Below are positions 1 to 7,883 of a stretch of 64,000 nucleotides of DNA, piece by piece (the first letter of the stretch is position 1; each line of letters starts with the position of its first letter). Both the position numbers and the translations under genes were made by a program. Source of the DNA: Pseudomonas multiresinivorans (GTDB taxonomy: Bacteria > Pseudomonadota > Gammaproteobacteria > Pseudomonadales > Pseudomonadaceae). The stretch is taken from the NCBI RefSeq assembly GCF_012971725.1, contig NZ_CP048833.1, forward strand, positions 2,170,001-2,234,000, written 5' to 3'. Below the pieces are notes generated by a model. That model searched no databases. It was given only the letters and a program-made list of their open reading frames with translations, and was not told the DNA's origin.

Positions 1-243
1 CTCCAGGTGCGCAGCGCCTTCTTCCCAGAGCCGGTCGCGCAGTCGATACAGCGCGTTGAACACCATGAAATGGGTACGGAACAGCACCAGCTTGTCGGTC
101 AGCGGAAGGCTGGGCACGCGAGTGGAGTGCCGAGCCTTCAATTGCTGGATCAGCTGGAATTCGGAGATTCCTTCAGGCGCTTCCCGTAGCAACTGCAGGA
201 GTTGGTCCGTCAGGTCGAGGGAAGGATCGAGATCGGGCATCAT
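1..243 (-). CDS. DnaJ-related protein, N-terminal part (runs off the window)
   Basis: The minus strand is open from an ATG pair at 238-243 to the window edge, giving about 81 N-terminal residues. The text contains APEGISEFQLIQQLK followed by a segment ending in FRTHFMVFNALYRL. This is the pattern of the N-terminal domain of DnaJ-related proteins (the DNAJ_related family), which usually carry a C-terminal J domain and are presumed DnaK co-chaperones. The J domain lies outside the window, so the assignment rests only on the N-terminal domain. The gene is divergent from ttcA with about 100 bp between them, which must hold both promoters. No clear Shine-Dalgarno sequence distinguishes the two ATGs. 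Confidence 0.65.
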   Translation of the reverse strand, partial: MMPDLDPSLDLTDQLLQLLREAPEGISEFQLIQQLKARHSTRVPSLPLTDKLVLFRTHFMVFNALYRLRDRLWEEGAAHLE

Positions 244-344
244 GCTGTCAGATTAGCAGTAGCCCGATAGAGGGGCTGGGGTACGCGTCGCTTTGCGCGT
301 AAAATGACCGGCTTTTCGTCTTGCCCTTCGGATTCCAGAGCACC

Positions 345-1172
345 ATGGCCAGCACCCTTTCGGTCAACCAGAACAAACTGCAGAAACGCCTGCGCCGCCA
401 GGTTGGCGAAGCGGTCACCGACTTCAACATGATCGAGGACGGCGACAAGGTGATGGTTTGCCTGTCCGGCGGCAAGGACAGCTACACCCTGCTTGACATC
501 CTGCTGTACCTGCAGAAGGTCGCCCCGATCCAGTTCGAGATCGTCGCGGTGAACATGGACCAGAAGCAGCCCGGCTTCCCCGAGCACGTGTTGCCGGCGT
601 ACCTGGAGTCCATCGGGGTTCAGTATCACATCATCGAGAAGGACACCTACTCGGTGGTGAAGGAGAAGATCCCGGAGGGCAAGACCACCTGCTCGCTGTG
701 CTCGCGCCTGCGCCGTGGCACCCTTTATACGTACGCCGACGAGATCGGTGCGACCAAGATGGCGCTGGGGCACCACCGCGACGACATCCTGGAAACCTTC
801 TTCCTCAATATGTTCTACGGCGGCACCCTCAAGGCCATGCCGCCCAAGCTCCTCTCCGACGACGGCCGCAACGTGGTGATCCGCCCGCTGGCGTACTGCA
901 ACGAGAAGGACATCGAAGCCTATTCGGTGCTCAAGGAATTCCCGATCATCCCTTGCAACCTCTGCGGCTCCCAGGAAAACCTGCAGCGCCAGGTGGTCAA
1001 GGAAATGCTGCTGGACTGGGAACGCAAGTCGCCGGGGCGCACCGAGATCATGTTCCGCGCCCTGCAGAACGTGGTGCCGTCGCAACTGGCGGACCGCAAC
1101 CTGTTCGACTTCAACAGCCTGCGCATCGACGAGAGTGCCACCCCGCGCTTCCTCGACGTAATGAACCTGTAA
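345..1172 (+). CDS. ttcA: tRNA 2-thiocytidine(32) synthetase TtcA
   Basis: This 275-residue protein thiolates cytidine 32 in certain tRNAs, using ATP and an iron-sulfur cluster. The PP-loop SGGKDS is at residues 41-46. Two CxxC pairs (C116/C119 in TTCSLCS and C204/C207 in PCNLCGS) are the expected cluster ligands. The frame is open from a TTG at 321, but the ATG at 345 gives the family-typical start MASTLSVNQNKLQKRLRR and is preferred. Length matches the family. It is followed 19 bp later by a Tag-like gene on the same strand. Confidence 0.95.
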   Translation: MASTLSVNQNKLQKRLRRQVGEAVTDFNMIEDGDKVMVCLSGGKDSYTLLDILLYLQKVAPIQFEIVAVNMDQKQPGFPEHVLPAYLESIGVQYHIIEKDTYSVVKEKIPEGKTTCSLCSRLRRGTLYTYADEIGATKMALGHHRDDILETFFLNMFYGGTLKAMPPKLLSDDGRNVVIRPLAYCNEKDIEAYSVLKEFPIIPCNLCGSQENLQRQVVKEMLLDWERKSPGRTEIMFRALQNVVPSQLADRNLFDFNSLRIDESATPRFLDVMNL

Positions 1173-1191
1173 GACCTCGCAAGGACGCCTG

Positions 1192-1863
1192 ATGCGCGAT
1201 TACCAGTGGCTGCACGAATACTGCCTGAACCGCTTTGGCTCGGTCGAGGCGCTGGAAGCACGCTTGCCCCAGGCCAGGTCGCCGGCCGAACTGGTGGCGG
1301 TCGGCGATGATCGCTACCTGTCGCTGATCAGCCTGCGCATCTTCCGCGCTGGGCTCAAGCACAGCCTGGTGGACGCCAAGTGGCCGGCCTTCGAGGGGGT
1401 CTTCTTCGGTTTTGATCCGGAGAAGGTCGTGCTGATGGGCGGCGAGCGCCTGGAAAACCTGATGCAGGACGCCCGGCTGATTCGTCACCTGGGCAAGCTC
1501 AAGAGTGTGCCGCGCAACGCCCAGTTCGTCCTGGACATTGCTCGCGAATACGGCAGCTTCGGCACACTGCTGGCCAGTTGGCCGTCCAGCGATATCGTCG
1601 GTCTCTGGAAGCTGCTGGCCAAGCGTGGCAGCCAATTGGGTGGCATGTCTGCGCCGCGCTTCCTGCGCATGGCTGGCAAGGACACGTTCGTCCTCGGCGA
1701 CGATGTGGTTGCCGCGCTCAAGGCTCAGGAAATCGTCGACAAGGCTCCCACCAGCCAGAAGGATCTGGCGTTGGTGCAGGCTGCCTTTAATCAATGGCAG
1801 GAACAAAGCGGCCGTCCGCTGTGCCAGATTTCCATGATGCTGGCTTTCACGGTCAACCACTGA
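1192..1863 (+). CDS. DNA-3-methyladenine glycosylase I-like (HhH-GPD) protein
   Basis: A 223-residue protein whose middle part (FDPEKVVLMGGERLENLMQ, then DARLIRHLGKLKSV) matches the Tag-type HhH-GPD fold, where the equivalent helix reads FDPxKVA...LVQDAGIIRHRGK. Tag enzymes excise 3-methyladenine from DNA. The classical Tag N-terminus (MERCxW with Cys4 and His17 as zinc ligands) is absent; this protein begins MRDYQWLHEYCLNRF, so it is a divergent subfamily without an obvious zinc snap. Specificity is therefore inferred. It starts 19 bp after ttcA and may be co-transcribed with it. Confidence 0.7.
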   Translation: MRDYQWLHEYCLNRFGSVEALEARLPQARSPAELVAVGDDRYLSLISLRIFRAGLKHSLVDAKWPAFEGVFFGFDPEKVVLMGGERLENLMQDARLIRHLGKLKSVPRNAQFVLDIAREYGSFGTLLASWPSSDIVGLWKLLAKRGSQLGGMSAPRFLRMAGKDTFVLGDDVVAALKAQEIVDKAPTSQKDLALVQAAFNQWQEQSGRPLCQISMMLAFTVNH

Positions 1864-1891
1864 TACGCGGTCCCGCCGCGGAGGAGGGCGC

Positions 1892-2656
1892 ATGGACTCG
1901 GCGATCGAACGCACTGGCGCAGCGCTGGCTCGCACAGAACGTATCCTGGTGATTACCGGCGCCGGGCTCTCGGCCGACTCCGGGATGCCCACCTATCGCG
2001 GCCTGGGCGGTCTGTACAACGGCCGGACCGCGGAAGGCGTGCCGATCGAAGTAGCGATCTCCGGGCCGATGCTGCAGAAGGATCCGGCGCTGTGCTGGAA
2101 GTATCTGGCGGAACTGGGCAAGGCCTGCCTGGGCGCGCAGCCCAACGCTGGCCATGAGGCCATCGCGGAGTTGCAGAGGCTCAAGCCGGAGTGCTGGGTG
2201 CTCACCCAGAACATCGATGGTTTCCATCGGCGCGCCGGGTCGCCGGCCGAGCGACTGATCGAGATCCATGGCGAACTGGCGCCGCTGTACTGCCAGTCGT
2301 GTGGGCTGGAAAGCGCAGAGCTGGCAGGGCATCTGGATGGCCCGCTACCGCCGAAGTGCACGCGCTGTGCGGGCGTGCTGCGCCCGCCGGTAGTGCTGTT
2401 CGAGGAGATGTTGCCGGAAGAGGCCATCGATACGCTCTATGCGCAACTGCGCAAGGGATTCGATGCCGTTCTGCTGGTAGGAACCACTGCGAGCTTCCCG
2501 TACATCATCGAGCCCGTGCTGCGCACGCGGGAGGCTGGAGGCTTCACCGCCGAGGTGAATCCGGGGCTGACCGACCTGAGTTCGGTGGTCGAAGAAAGAA
2601 TGGTGGGTCGAGCCTTAGACATTATGCCACGCCTGCTGAGTCACATTCCGCGATAA
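1892..2656 (+). CDS. Sir2-family NAD-dependent protein deacylase
   Basis: A 254-residue sirtuin that would remove acyl groups from lysines, consuming NAD. The NAD-binding motif GAGLSADSGMPTYRG is at residues 23-37, TQNIDGFH at 106-113 and the catalytic histidine in IHGEL at H127. Four cysteines (C135, C138, C157, C160) form the zinc site, and GTTASFPY is the GTS-type motif. The CobB-type A-x-x-Y-R dyad that favours succinyl-lysine is not evident, so acyl preference is open. The start ATG at 1892 follows a strong GGAGGAGGG ribosome site. It is 28 bp after the Tag-like gene. Confidence 0.92.
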   Translation: MDSAIERTGAALARTERILVITGAGLSADSGMPTYRGLGGLYNGRTAEGVPIEVAISGPMLQKDPALCWKYLAELGKACLGAQPNAGHEAIAELQRLKPECWVLTQNIDGFHRRAGSPAERLIEIHGELAPLYCQSCGLESAELAGHLDGPLPPKCTRCAGVLRPPVVLFEEMLPEEAIDTLYAQLRKGFDAVLLVGTTASFPYIIEPVLRTREAGGFTAEVNPGLTDLSSVVEERMVGRALDIMPRLLSHIPR

Positions 2657-2678
2657 AAAACTTGCATTGCCCCCATTG

Positions 2679-2698
2679 AGCGGGCAAATTAGCCCGCT
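2679..2698. other. Hairpin between the sirtuin and the first NlpC/P60 gene
   Basis: A perfect 7-bp stem (AGCGGGC / GCCCGCT) with a six-base A/T loop lies 23 bp after the sirtuin stop and 34 bp before the next start. No uridine tract follows, so it is not a standard intrinsic terminator. It may be a weak terminator, a processing site or part of the 5' leader of the lipoprotein gene. Confidence 0.4.
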
Positions 2699-2731
2699 AA
2701 TAAATGGAGCTAATGAGACACGGTCGTGCCC

Positions 2732-3352
2732 ATGCTTAAACGCTTAGCACCCCTCGTGCCCATGAGTTTCGTTCTGCTGCTGGCAGCTTGCGCCAGCCAT
2801 TCGCCGGAATCGCAGCCGAACCAGGTCGCTTCAGTGCCTGCCACTCGAGCAGCGTTCCAGGTAAATCAGCACAACATAGCGCTGATGAATGAGTCGCAGG
2901 ACGAGGGGGCCAAAAACGATAACGGCAGTTCGACTGCCCATGTATCCGACATTCTGGACCGCGCGTTCTCGCTGATCGGTACTCCGTACCGCTTTGGTGG
3001 GAAATCGGAGCGGACCGGCTTCGACTGCAGCGGCTTCGTGGGCTATCTGTTCCGCGAAGAAGCAGGCATCAGCCTGCCGCGCTCCACGCGTGAGATGATC
3101 AACATGGACGTCCCGCTGGTCTCGAAAGAAGACCTGCAGCCGGGCGACCTGATCTTCTTCAACAACCGTGGTCGCGGCCGAGTCAGCCATGCCGGCATCT
3201 ACATCGGTGACGGACAGTTCATCCACTCCGCCAGCCGCCGTGGCGGTGGCGTGCGAGTGGATAGCCTGGACGAGAGCTACTGGCGCCTGAGCTACATGGA
3301 AGCCAAGCGCGTGCTCGAGCCGGGTTACGAGCCGAAGACGGTGATACGCTAA
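2732..3352 (+). CDS. NlpC/P60-family lipoprotein, putative murein endopeptidase
   Basis: A 206-residue lipoprotein. The signal peptide ends in a lipobox LLAAC with the acylated cysteine at about residue 20. A low-complexity linker runs to about residue 70, followed by an NlpC/P60 domain. The catalytic cysteine lies in GFDCSGFVGYLF and the histidine in RVSHAGIYIGDGQFIHSAS. Such proteins cleave peptide cross-links or stems in peptidoglycan (E. coli Spr/MepS type). A GTG six bases upstream is possible, but the ATG at 2732 gives a better signal peptide. A close paralogue follows at 3433, so this is a tandem duplication. Confidence 0.9.
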   Translation: MLKRLAPLVPMSFVLLLAACASHSPESQPNQVASVPATRAAFQVNQHNIALMNESQDEGAKNDNGSSTAHVSDILDRAFSLIGTPYRFGGKSERTGFDCSGFVGYLFREEAGISLPRSTREMINMDVPLVSKEDLQPGDLIFFNNRGRGRVSHAGIYIGDGQFIHSASRRGGGVRVDSLDESYWRLSYMEAKRVLEPGYEPKTVIR

Positions 3353-3373
3353 ACTTAAAGTTTTACTTTAAGT
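3353..3373. other. A/T-rich hairpin between the two NlpC/P60 genes
   Basis: A perfect 8-bp stem (ACTTAAAG / CTTTAAGT) around TTTTA starts directly after the stop codon of the first gene. It contrasts with the GC-rich surroundings. It lacks a downstream T-run, so its role (partial terminator, RNA stabiliser or protein site) is open. Confidence 0.4.
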
Positions 3374-3432
3374 ATTGCGCTCAAGTCACTGTTGGTACAA
3401 AGTGATGGCACTCCTTGACGGGATGCCATCAC

Positions 3433-3963
3433 ATGCTCGTTCTTCAGCGCATCGTTCTCCTCGCTTTTCTCGCCTCGCTGGCCGCCTGCGCCAGCCGCAC
3501 TCCTCCTGCGCCGCCTCCCGTAGTGCGCGCTAACGTAGCTCCCGTCTACAACACCCAGGCTGCCGACGATGTTCTGATTCGTGCCATTGGCCTGGTCGGC
3601 ACTCCGTATCGCTGGGGCGGTAACACGCCGGATAGCGGATTCGATTGCAGCGGCCTGATCGGCTATGTCTACCGCGATGCCACCGGCCTGATGCTCCCGC
3701 GCTCCACCCGCGAGATGATCACCATGCGCGCGCCCACCGTTGGCCGCGAGTCCCTGCAGAGCGGCGACCTGGTGTTCTTCGCCACCAGTGGTGGACGTGG
3801 CGTCAGCCATGCGGGTATCTATGTCGGAGAAGGGCGCTTCGTTCATGCACCCAGAACGGGCGGGACCGTGCGCCTGGACAGCCTCGACAGCACCTATTGG
3901 CAGAAAGCCTTCCTGGAAGCCAAGCGTGTCCTCGCCGTGCAGAGCCTCGCCCTCCATCCCTGA
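3433..3963 (+). CDS. Second NlpC/P60-family lipoprotein, putative murein endopeptidase
   Basis: A 176-residue paralogue of the preceding gene. Its lipobox is SLAAC, with the cysteine at residue 19. The linker is shorter and proline-rich. The catalytic cysteine is in SGFDCSGLIGYVY and the histidine in GVSHAGIYVGEGRFVHAP. Both genes share the phrase LPRSTREMI and the C-terminal EAKRVL, so they arose from one ancestor. The frame is open from a TTG at 3415, but the ATG at 3433 gives the normal short positively charged n-region. The product is expected in the periplasm anchored to a membrane, acting on peptidoglycan stems. Confidence 0.9.
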   Translation: MLVLQRIVLLAFLASLAACASRTPPAPPPVVRANVAPVYNTQAADDVLIRAIGLVGTPYRWGGNTPDSGFDCSGLIGYVYRDATGLMLPRSTREMITMRAPTVGRESLQSGDLVFFATSGGRGVSHAGIYVGEGRFVHAPRTGGTVRLDSLDSTYWQKAFLEAKRVLAVQSLALHP

Positions 3964-3978
3964 TACTCAGGAGGGCTC

Positions 3979-4641
3979 ATGACTACCCGCACGCTGAACC
4001 TCGACGACTCGCTTTATCAGTACCTGCTCGACGTTTCCCTGCGCGATTCGCCGGTGAAGGCACGATTGCGCGCCGAGACTGCCAGGTTGCCGATGTCCCG
4101 TTGGCAGGTCGCTCCGGAGCAAGGGCAGTTCCTCGCGCTGCTGGTCGGGCTGACCGGCGCGAAACGAATCCTCGAGATCGGCACCTTCACCGGCTACAGC
4201 GCCCTGTGCATGGCCGAGGCGCTGCCCGAGGGCGGCCATATCCTCTGCTGCGACCTGCCCGGTGAGTACAACGACATAGCGCGCAGCTACTGGCACGACG
4301 CAGGCGTCGACTCGCGCATCGAACTGCGGCTAGGACCTGCGTTGGCCACGCTGGAAGCCCTGGTGGCCGGCGACCTGCAAGGCAGCTTCGACCTGGTCTT
4401 CATCGATGCCGACAAGTCCAACTATCCCATTTACCTGGAGCGCGCCCTGAACTTGGTGCGCGAAGGCGGCCTGGTGGTCTTCGACAACGTACTGTGGAGT
4501 GGACGAGTGTTGGAGGCCAACCCGGAGAGTGCGGATACCCGCGCGATCCAGCAACTCAACCTGGCCTTGAAAGTGGATGAGCGAGTGGACTATTCGCTGG
4601 TGCCGATTGGCGATGGCATGAGCCTCTGCCGAAAGCGTTGA
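3979..4641 (+). CDS. SAM-dependent O-methyltransferase (caffeoyl-CoA OMT-like family)
   Basis: A 220-residue class I methyltransferase. The SAM-binding motif ILEIGTFTGYSALCMA lies at about residues 65-80, FDLVFIDADKSNY provides the metal/substrate acidic motif, and GGLVVFDNVLWSGRV is typical of the cation-dependent OMT family. The expected basic or acidic residue after the second strand is replaced by CDLPGEY, which is slightly unusual. The natural substrate is unknown. The start is 16 bp after the NlpC/P60 gene, following AGGAGGG. A strong terminator follows. Confidence 0.85.
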   Translation: MTTRTLNLDDSLYQYLLDVSLRDSPVKARLRAETARLPMSRWQVAPEQGQFLALLVGLTGAKRILEIGTFTGYSALCMAEALPEGGHILCCDLPGEYNDIARSYWHDAGVDSRIELRLGPALATLEALVAGDLQGSFDLVFIDADKSNYPIYLERALNLVREGGLVVFDNVLWSGRVLEANPESADTRAIQQLNLALKVDERVDYSLVPIGDGMSLCRKR

Positions 4642-4656
4642 AAAACCTTGGGCGAA

Positions 4657-4686
4657 AAAAAGGCACGCCGGGAGGCGTGCCTTTTT
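4657..4686. terminator. Bidirectional intrinsic terminator
   Basis: Stem GGCACGCC / GGCGTGCC with a four-base loop, flanked by A5 on the left and T5 on the right. It serves the converging methyltransferase (plus) and pirin (minus) genes. Confidence 0.92.
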
Positions 4687-4703
4687 CGTTACTGCGGCCT
4701 GGG

Positions 4704-5402
4704 TCAGGCAACATCCACCAGAATCACCTCGCTGTCTTCGAGCGCGGTGACCTTCACCACGGTCTCATCGGCGATGGCGGCGCCATCGCGGGCCAGCAGT
4801 TCGACGCCGTTGACCTCGACCTTGCCAACTGCCGGCACCAGGTAGGCGCGGCGGCCGTTGCCCAGTTCATACTCGGCAGTCTGGCCGGCCTTCAGTGTGG
4901 CGGCGACCAGGCGGCCTTCGGCGCGGATGCGCAGGGCGTCGGCGTCGTTTTCATAGCCGCTGGCCAGGGTCACGAAGCGTCCGGTGCGGTCGCCCTTCGG
5001 GAAGGGTTTGGCGCCCCAGGACGGCGTGCCGCCGCGTACCGAAGGAATGATCCAGATCTGGAAGATCTTGGTGACATCCTTCTCCAGGTTGTACTCGGAG
5101 TGCACGATGCCCGAGCCGGCGCTCATTACCTGCACGTCACCCGCTTCGGTGCGGCCCTTGTTGCCCAGGCTGTCCTGGTGGGTGATCGCGCCCTGGCGGA
5201 CGTAGGTGATGATTTCCATCTCGCGGTGCGGGTGCGGCGGGAAGCCGGTGCCAGCAGCGATTTCGTCATCGTTCCAGACGCGGAGGTTGCCCCAGTCCAT
5301 GCGCTCGGCGTCGTAGTACTCGGCGAAGGAGAAGTGGTGCTTGGCGTTGAGCCAGCCGTGGTTGGCGCCGCCAAGTTGCTGGAAGGGTCTGCGTTCGATC
5401 AT
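4704..5402 (-). CDS. Pirin family protein (bicupin, quercetinase-like)
   Basis: A 232-residue bicupin closely resembling E. coli YhhW. The metal ligands H57 and H59 (in FPPHPHREMEI), H101 and E103 (in IVHSEYN) are at the positions known for YhhW. The family includes quercetin 2,3-dioxygenase activity in vitro and regulatory roles; the physiological substrate is unknown. It stands alone between a terminator and the tcy cluster. Its upstream region (5403-5528) is rich in A/T palindromes. Confidence 0.9.
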   Translation of the reverse strand: MIERRPFQQLGGANHGWLNAKHHFSFAEYYDAERMDWGNLRVWNDDEIAAGTGFPPHPHREMEIITYVRQGAITHQDSLGNKGRTEAGDVQVMSAGSGIVHSEYNLEKDVTKIFQIWIIPSVRGGTPSWGAKPFPKGDRTGRFVTLASGYENDADALRIRAEGRLVAATLKAGQTAEYELGNGRRAYLVPAVGKVEVNGVELLARDGAAIADETVVKVTALEDSEVILVDVA

Positions 5403-5495
5403 GACTTAGTCCTCGTGGGGCGCGGCTGGCCGGTGGGCCAGTCCGCGCGGTTCATGGGACTATCTTCTCTCGCATATGATCGATAAAAAAGCGCA

Positions 5496-5528
5496 AATAT
5501 CGGCAGATATTAATCGATTAATTCGATT
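5496..5528. promoter_or_regulatory. Two adjacent palindromes upstream of the pirin gene
   Basis: AATATC-ggca-GATATT (5496-5511) is directly followed by AATCGA-ttaat-TCGATT (5512-5528). Both are perfect inverted repeats in an A/T-rich block between the end of tcyN and the pirin start on the minus strand. The position (about 95-125 bp before the pirin ATG) suits an activator or repressor site, but the protein is unknown and no regulator gene is adjacent. Confidence 0.35.
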
Positions 5529-6296
5529 CTACTCGGCGGTGCGCTTGTCGCCCTGATCGAGGAATTTGCTGAGGAACTGGCGGGTGCGCTCTTCCTTCGG
5601 ATGGGCAAACAGCGCCTTGGCATCGCCCTGTTCGACGATCACTCCCTTGTCGATGAAGATCGCCCGGTTGGCGACGTCACGGGCGAAGCTCATCTCGTGG
5701 GTGACGATGACCATGGTGCGCTTTTCCTGGGCCAGGCCGCGGATGGTCGCCAGGACCTCGCCGACCAGCTCCGGGTCCAGCGCCGAAGTCGGTTCGTCGA
5801 AGAGGATCACGTCCGGCTGCATGGCCAGGGCGCGGGCGATGGCGACGCGCTGCTGCTGCCCGCCAGAGAGGCGCTTGGGATAGGAGTCTTCCTTGCCGGC
5901 CAGCCCGACCTTCGCCAGCAACTGGCGGGCGCGCTCGATGGCCTGGGCGCGCGGCTCCTTCTTCACGATGATCGGGCCTTCCACCACGTTCTCCAGCGCG
6001 GTGCGGTGGGGGAACAGGTTGAAGTTCTGGAAGACGAAGCCCACGTGCTGGCGCAGCTTGCGGATCAGCCCCTGCTGGCCGCTGAGCGGCCGCGAGGCGT
6101 CGATGAGGATGTCGCCGACCTGGATGGTCCCGCCGTTGGGCACCTCCAGCAGGTTCAGGCAGCGCAGCAGGGTGGTCTTGCCCGAGCCGCTGGGGCCGAT
6201 GATCGCGACCACTTCGCCGGGCTGGACGGTCAGGTCGATGCCCTTGAGCACCTCCTGGCCGCGGAACTGCTTGGTCAGCTGGCGGACTTCGATCAT
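5529..6296 (-). CDS. tcyN: Cystine/amino-acid ABC transporter ATP-binding protein
   Basis: A 255-residue GlnQ-type ATPase. Walker A GPSGSGKT is at residues 34-41, signature LSGGQQQR at 143-150 and Walker B ILFDEP at 164-169. It energises import through TcyL. Its start overlaps the tcyL stop by four bases (ATGA). Assignment to cystine rather than a generic polar amino acid comes from the TcyJ homologue and the dcyD gene in the same cluster, the arrangement known for E. coli tcyJ-dcyD-tcyL-tcyN. Confidence 0.88.
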   Translation of the reverse strand: MIEVRQLTKQFRGQEVLKGIDLTVQPGEVVAIIGPSGSGKTTLLRCLNLLEVPNGGTIQVGDILIDASRPLSGQQGLIRKLRQHVGFVFQNFNLFPHRTALENVVEGPIIVKKEPRAQAIERARQLLAKVGLAGKEDSYPKRLSGGQQQRVAIARALAMQPDVILFDEPTSALDPELVGEVLATIRGLAQEKRTMVIVTHEMSFARDVANRAIFIDKGVIVEQGDAKALFAHPKEERTRQFLSKFLDQGDKRTAE

Positions 6297-6967
6297 GCGT
6301 CTTGCTCCCGGTCATGTCGGTTGACCCGGTCTTCCAGGCGATTCTGCAGGTGCGACAGGATGCTCGCGAGGATCCAGTAGATCAGCGCCGCGGCGAGGTA
6401 CATGGTGAAGACCTCGAAGGTGCGCGCGGTGATCAACTGGGCCTGGCGGAACAGTTCCGGGACCTGGATGGTCGCGGCCAGGGCGGTGTCCTTGACCAGC
6501 GAGATGAAGCTGTTGCCCAGCGGCGGCAGTGCGGTGCGCGCGGCCTGCGGCAGGATCACCCGGCGCAGGGTTTCGGCGCGGGTCATGCCGATACTGGCGG
6601 CGGCTTCCCACTGGCCCTTGTCGATGGAGCCGATGGCGGCACGGAGGATTTCGCAGACATAGGCGGCCATGTTCAGCGAAAAGCCGATCAGCGCCGCCGG
6701 CAGCGGGTCGAGTTCGATGCCGGCCTGGGGCAGGCCGTAATAGATCATGAACAGCTGGACCAGCAACGGCGTGCCGCGGAAGAACGACACGTAGATGCGC
6801 GCCAGCCAGCGCACGGCAGTGAATCCGTACAGGCGCATCAGCGCCAGTACGAACCCCAGCAGTAGTCCGAAAAACATGCCGCCTACGCTGAGGACTACCG
6901 TGAAGATCGCGCCCTTGAGCAGGAAGGGCGCGGAATCCAGCGCAAGCTGCAGGCTTTCTTCAATCAT
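6293..6967 (-). CDS. tcyL: Cystine ABC transporter permease
   Basis: A 224-residue HisM/GlnP-type inner-membrane permease with several hydrophobic segments. The EAA loop reads EAAASIGMTRAETLRRVILP, the site that contacts the ATPase. It overlaps tcyJ upstream and tcyN downstream by four bases each, so translation is likely coupled. It forms the channel for the periplasmic-protein-dependent uptake of cystine or related sulfur amino acids. Confidence 0.88.
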   Translation of the reverse strand: MIEESLQLALDSAPFLLKGAIFTVVLSVGGMFFGLLLGFVLALMRLYGFTAVRWLARIYVSFFRGTPLLVQLFMIYYGLPQAGIELDPLPAALIGFSLNMAAYVCEILRAAIGSIDKGQWEAAASIGMTRAETLRRVILPQAARTALPPLGNSFISLVKDTALAATIQVPELFRQAQLITARTFEVFTMYLAAALIYWILASILSHLQNRLEDRVNRHDREQDA

Positions 6968-7764
6968 TGGGTGACGTCAGCCTGGAACCATTTCTCCGAG
7001 AGTTTCTTCAGCGTGCCGTCGGCGCGGAATTTCTCGATGGCCTTGTTCAGCGCCGCGAGCAATTCGGGGTTGCCCTTGCGCAGGGCGATGCCGGCTTCCT
7101 GGCGAGCGAAGGGCGCGCCGGTCAGGGCCATGGCGCCCTTGGTCTTGTTGACCATGTCGAAGGCGGCCAGGCGGTCCACCAGGATCACGTCGATGCGGCC
7201 GCTGCGCAGGTCCTGGAATTTGGTCGGGTCGTCCTCGTAAGTACGCACGTCGGCTTGCGGCACATGCTCGCGCAGCCATTGCTCGTAGTTGGTGCCCAGG
7301 CCCACGCCGACTTTCACCCCGGCGAGTTTTTCCGGCGCGTCGTACTTGCCCTCGTCACCCTTGCGCACCAGCGCCTGGATGCCGGAAACGGTGTAGGCAT
7401 CGGAGAAGTCGTACTTCTTCTTGCGCTCTTCGGAAATGGTCACCTGGTTGATCACCAGGTCCAGGCGCTTGGATTCCAGCGCGGCGAGGATGCCGTCCCA
7501 CTTGGTCGGCTGCAGCTTGGCGGTGACGCCCAGTTCCTTGGCGATCAGCTCGGAGAAGTCCACTTCGAAACCGGCGAGCTTGCCGTTTTCGTCCTGGAAG
7601 CTGAAGGGTGGGTAGGTGCCTTCCAGGCCCACGCGGACCTGGCCTTTTTCCTTGATCTGGGCGAGCAGGTCATCGGCGGCCTGAGCCTGACCGAAGAGGC
7701 CAGCGCCAAGGGTGAGGGTCAGGCTGGCAAGCAGGAAATGACGTCGCAGTGCGGAGAAGGTCAT
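6964..7764 (-). CDS. tcyJ: Cystine-binding periplasmic protein
   Basis: A 266-residue solute-binding protein strongly similar to E. coli FliY/TcyJ: shared stretches include VGLEGTYPPFSF, PTKWDGILAALESKR, VINQVTISEERKKKYDFS and GVGLGTNYEQWLR. A Sec signal peptide ends about GQAQA. The frame is open from a TTG at 7803, but the ATG at 7764 gives a normal signal peptide and has GGGGA upstream. About 120 bp separate it from dcyD; that gap is A/T-rich near 7840-7860 and may carry its own promoter. Confidence 0.92.
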   Translation of the reverse strand: MTFSALRRHFLLASLTLTLGAGLFGQAQAADDLLAQIKEKGQVRVGLEGTYPPFSFQDENGKLAGFEVDFSELIAKELGVTAKLQPTKWDGILAALESKRLDLVINQVTISEERKKKYDFSDAYTVSGIQALVRKGDEGKYDAPEKLAGVKVGVGLGTNYEQWLREHVPQADVRTYEDDPTKFQDLRSGRIDVILVDRLAAFDMVNKTKGAMALTGAPFARQEAGIALRKGNPELLAALNKAIEKFRADGTLKKLSEKWFQADVTQ

Positions 7765-7883
7765 GGTGGTCCCCGTTTTTGGTGTTTTAAGCAGGTTAGT
7801 CAACGCGTGGCGACTATAGGGTCGGAATCGTTATGCAATAAAATAATAAAAAATTACATGCCTAGTTCTGGTTGGCATGTAGG

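Noticed and set aside
240..1085. 281-codon minus-strand frame over ttcA
   Set aside because: Antisense shadow of a strongly conserved gene.
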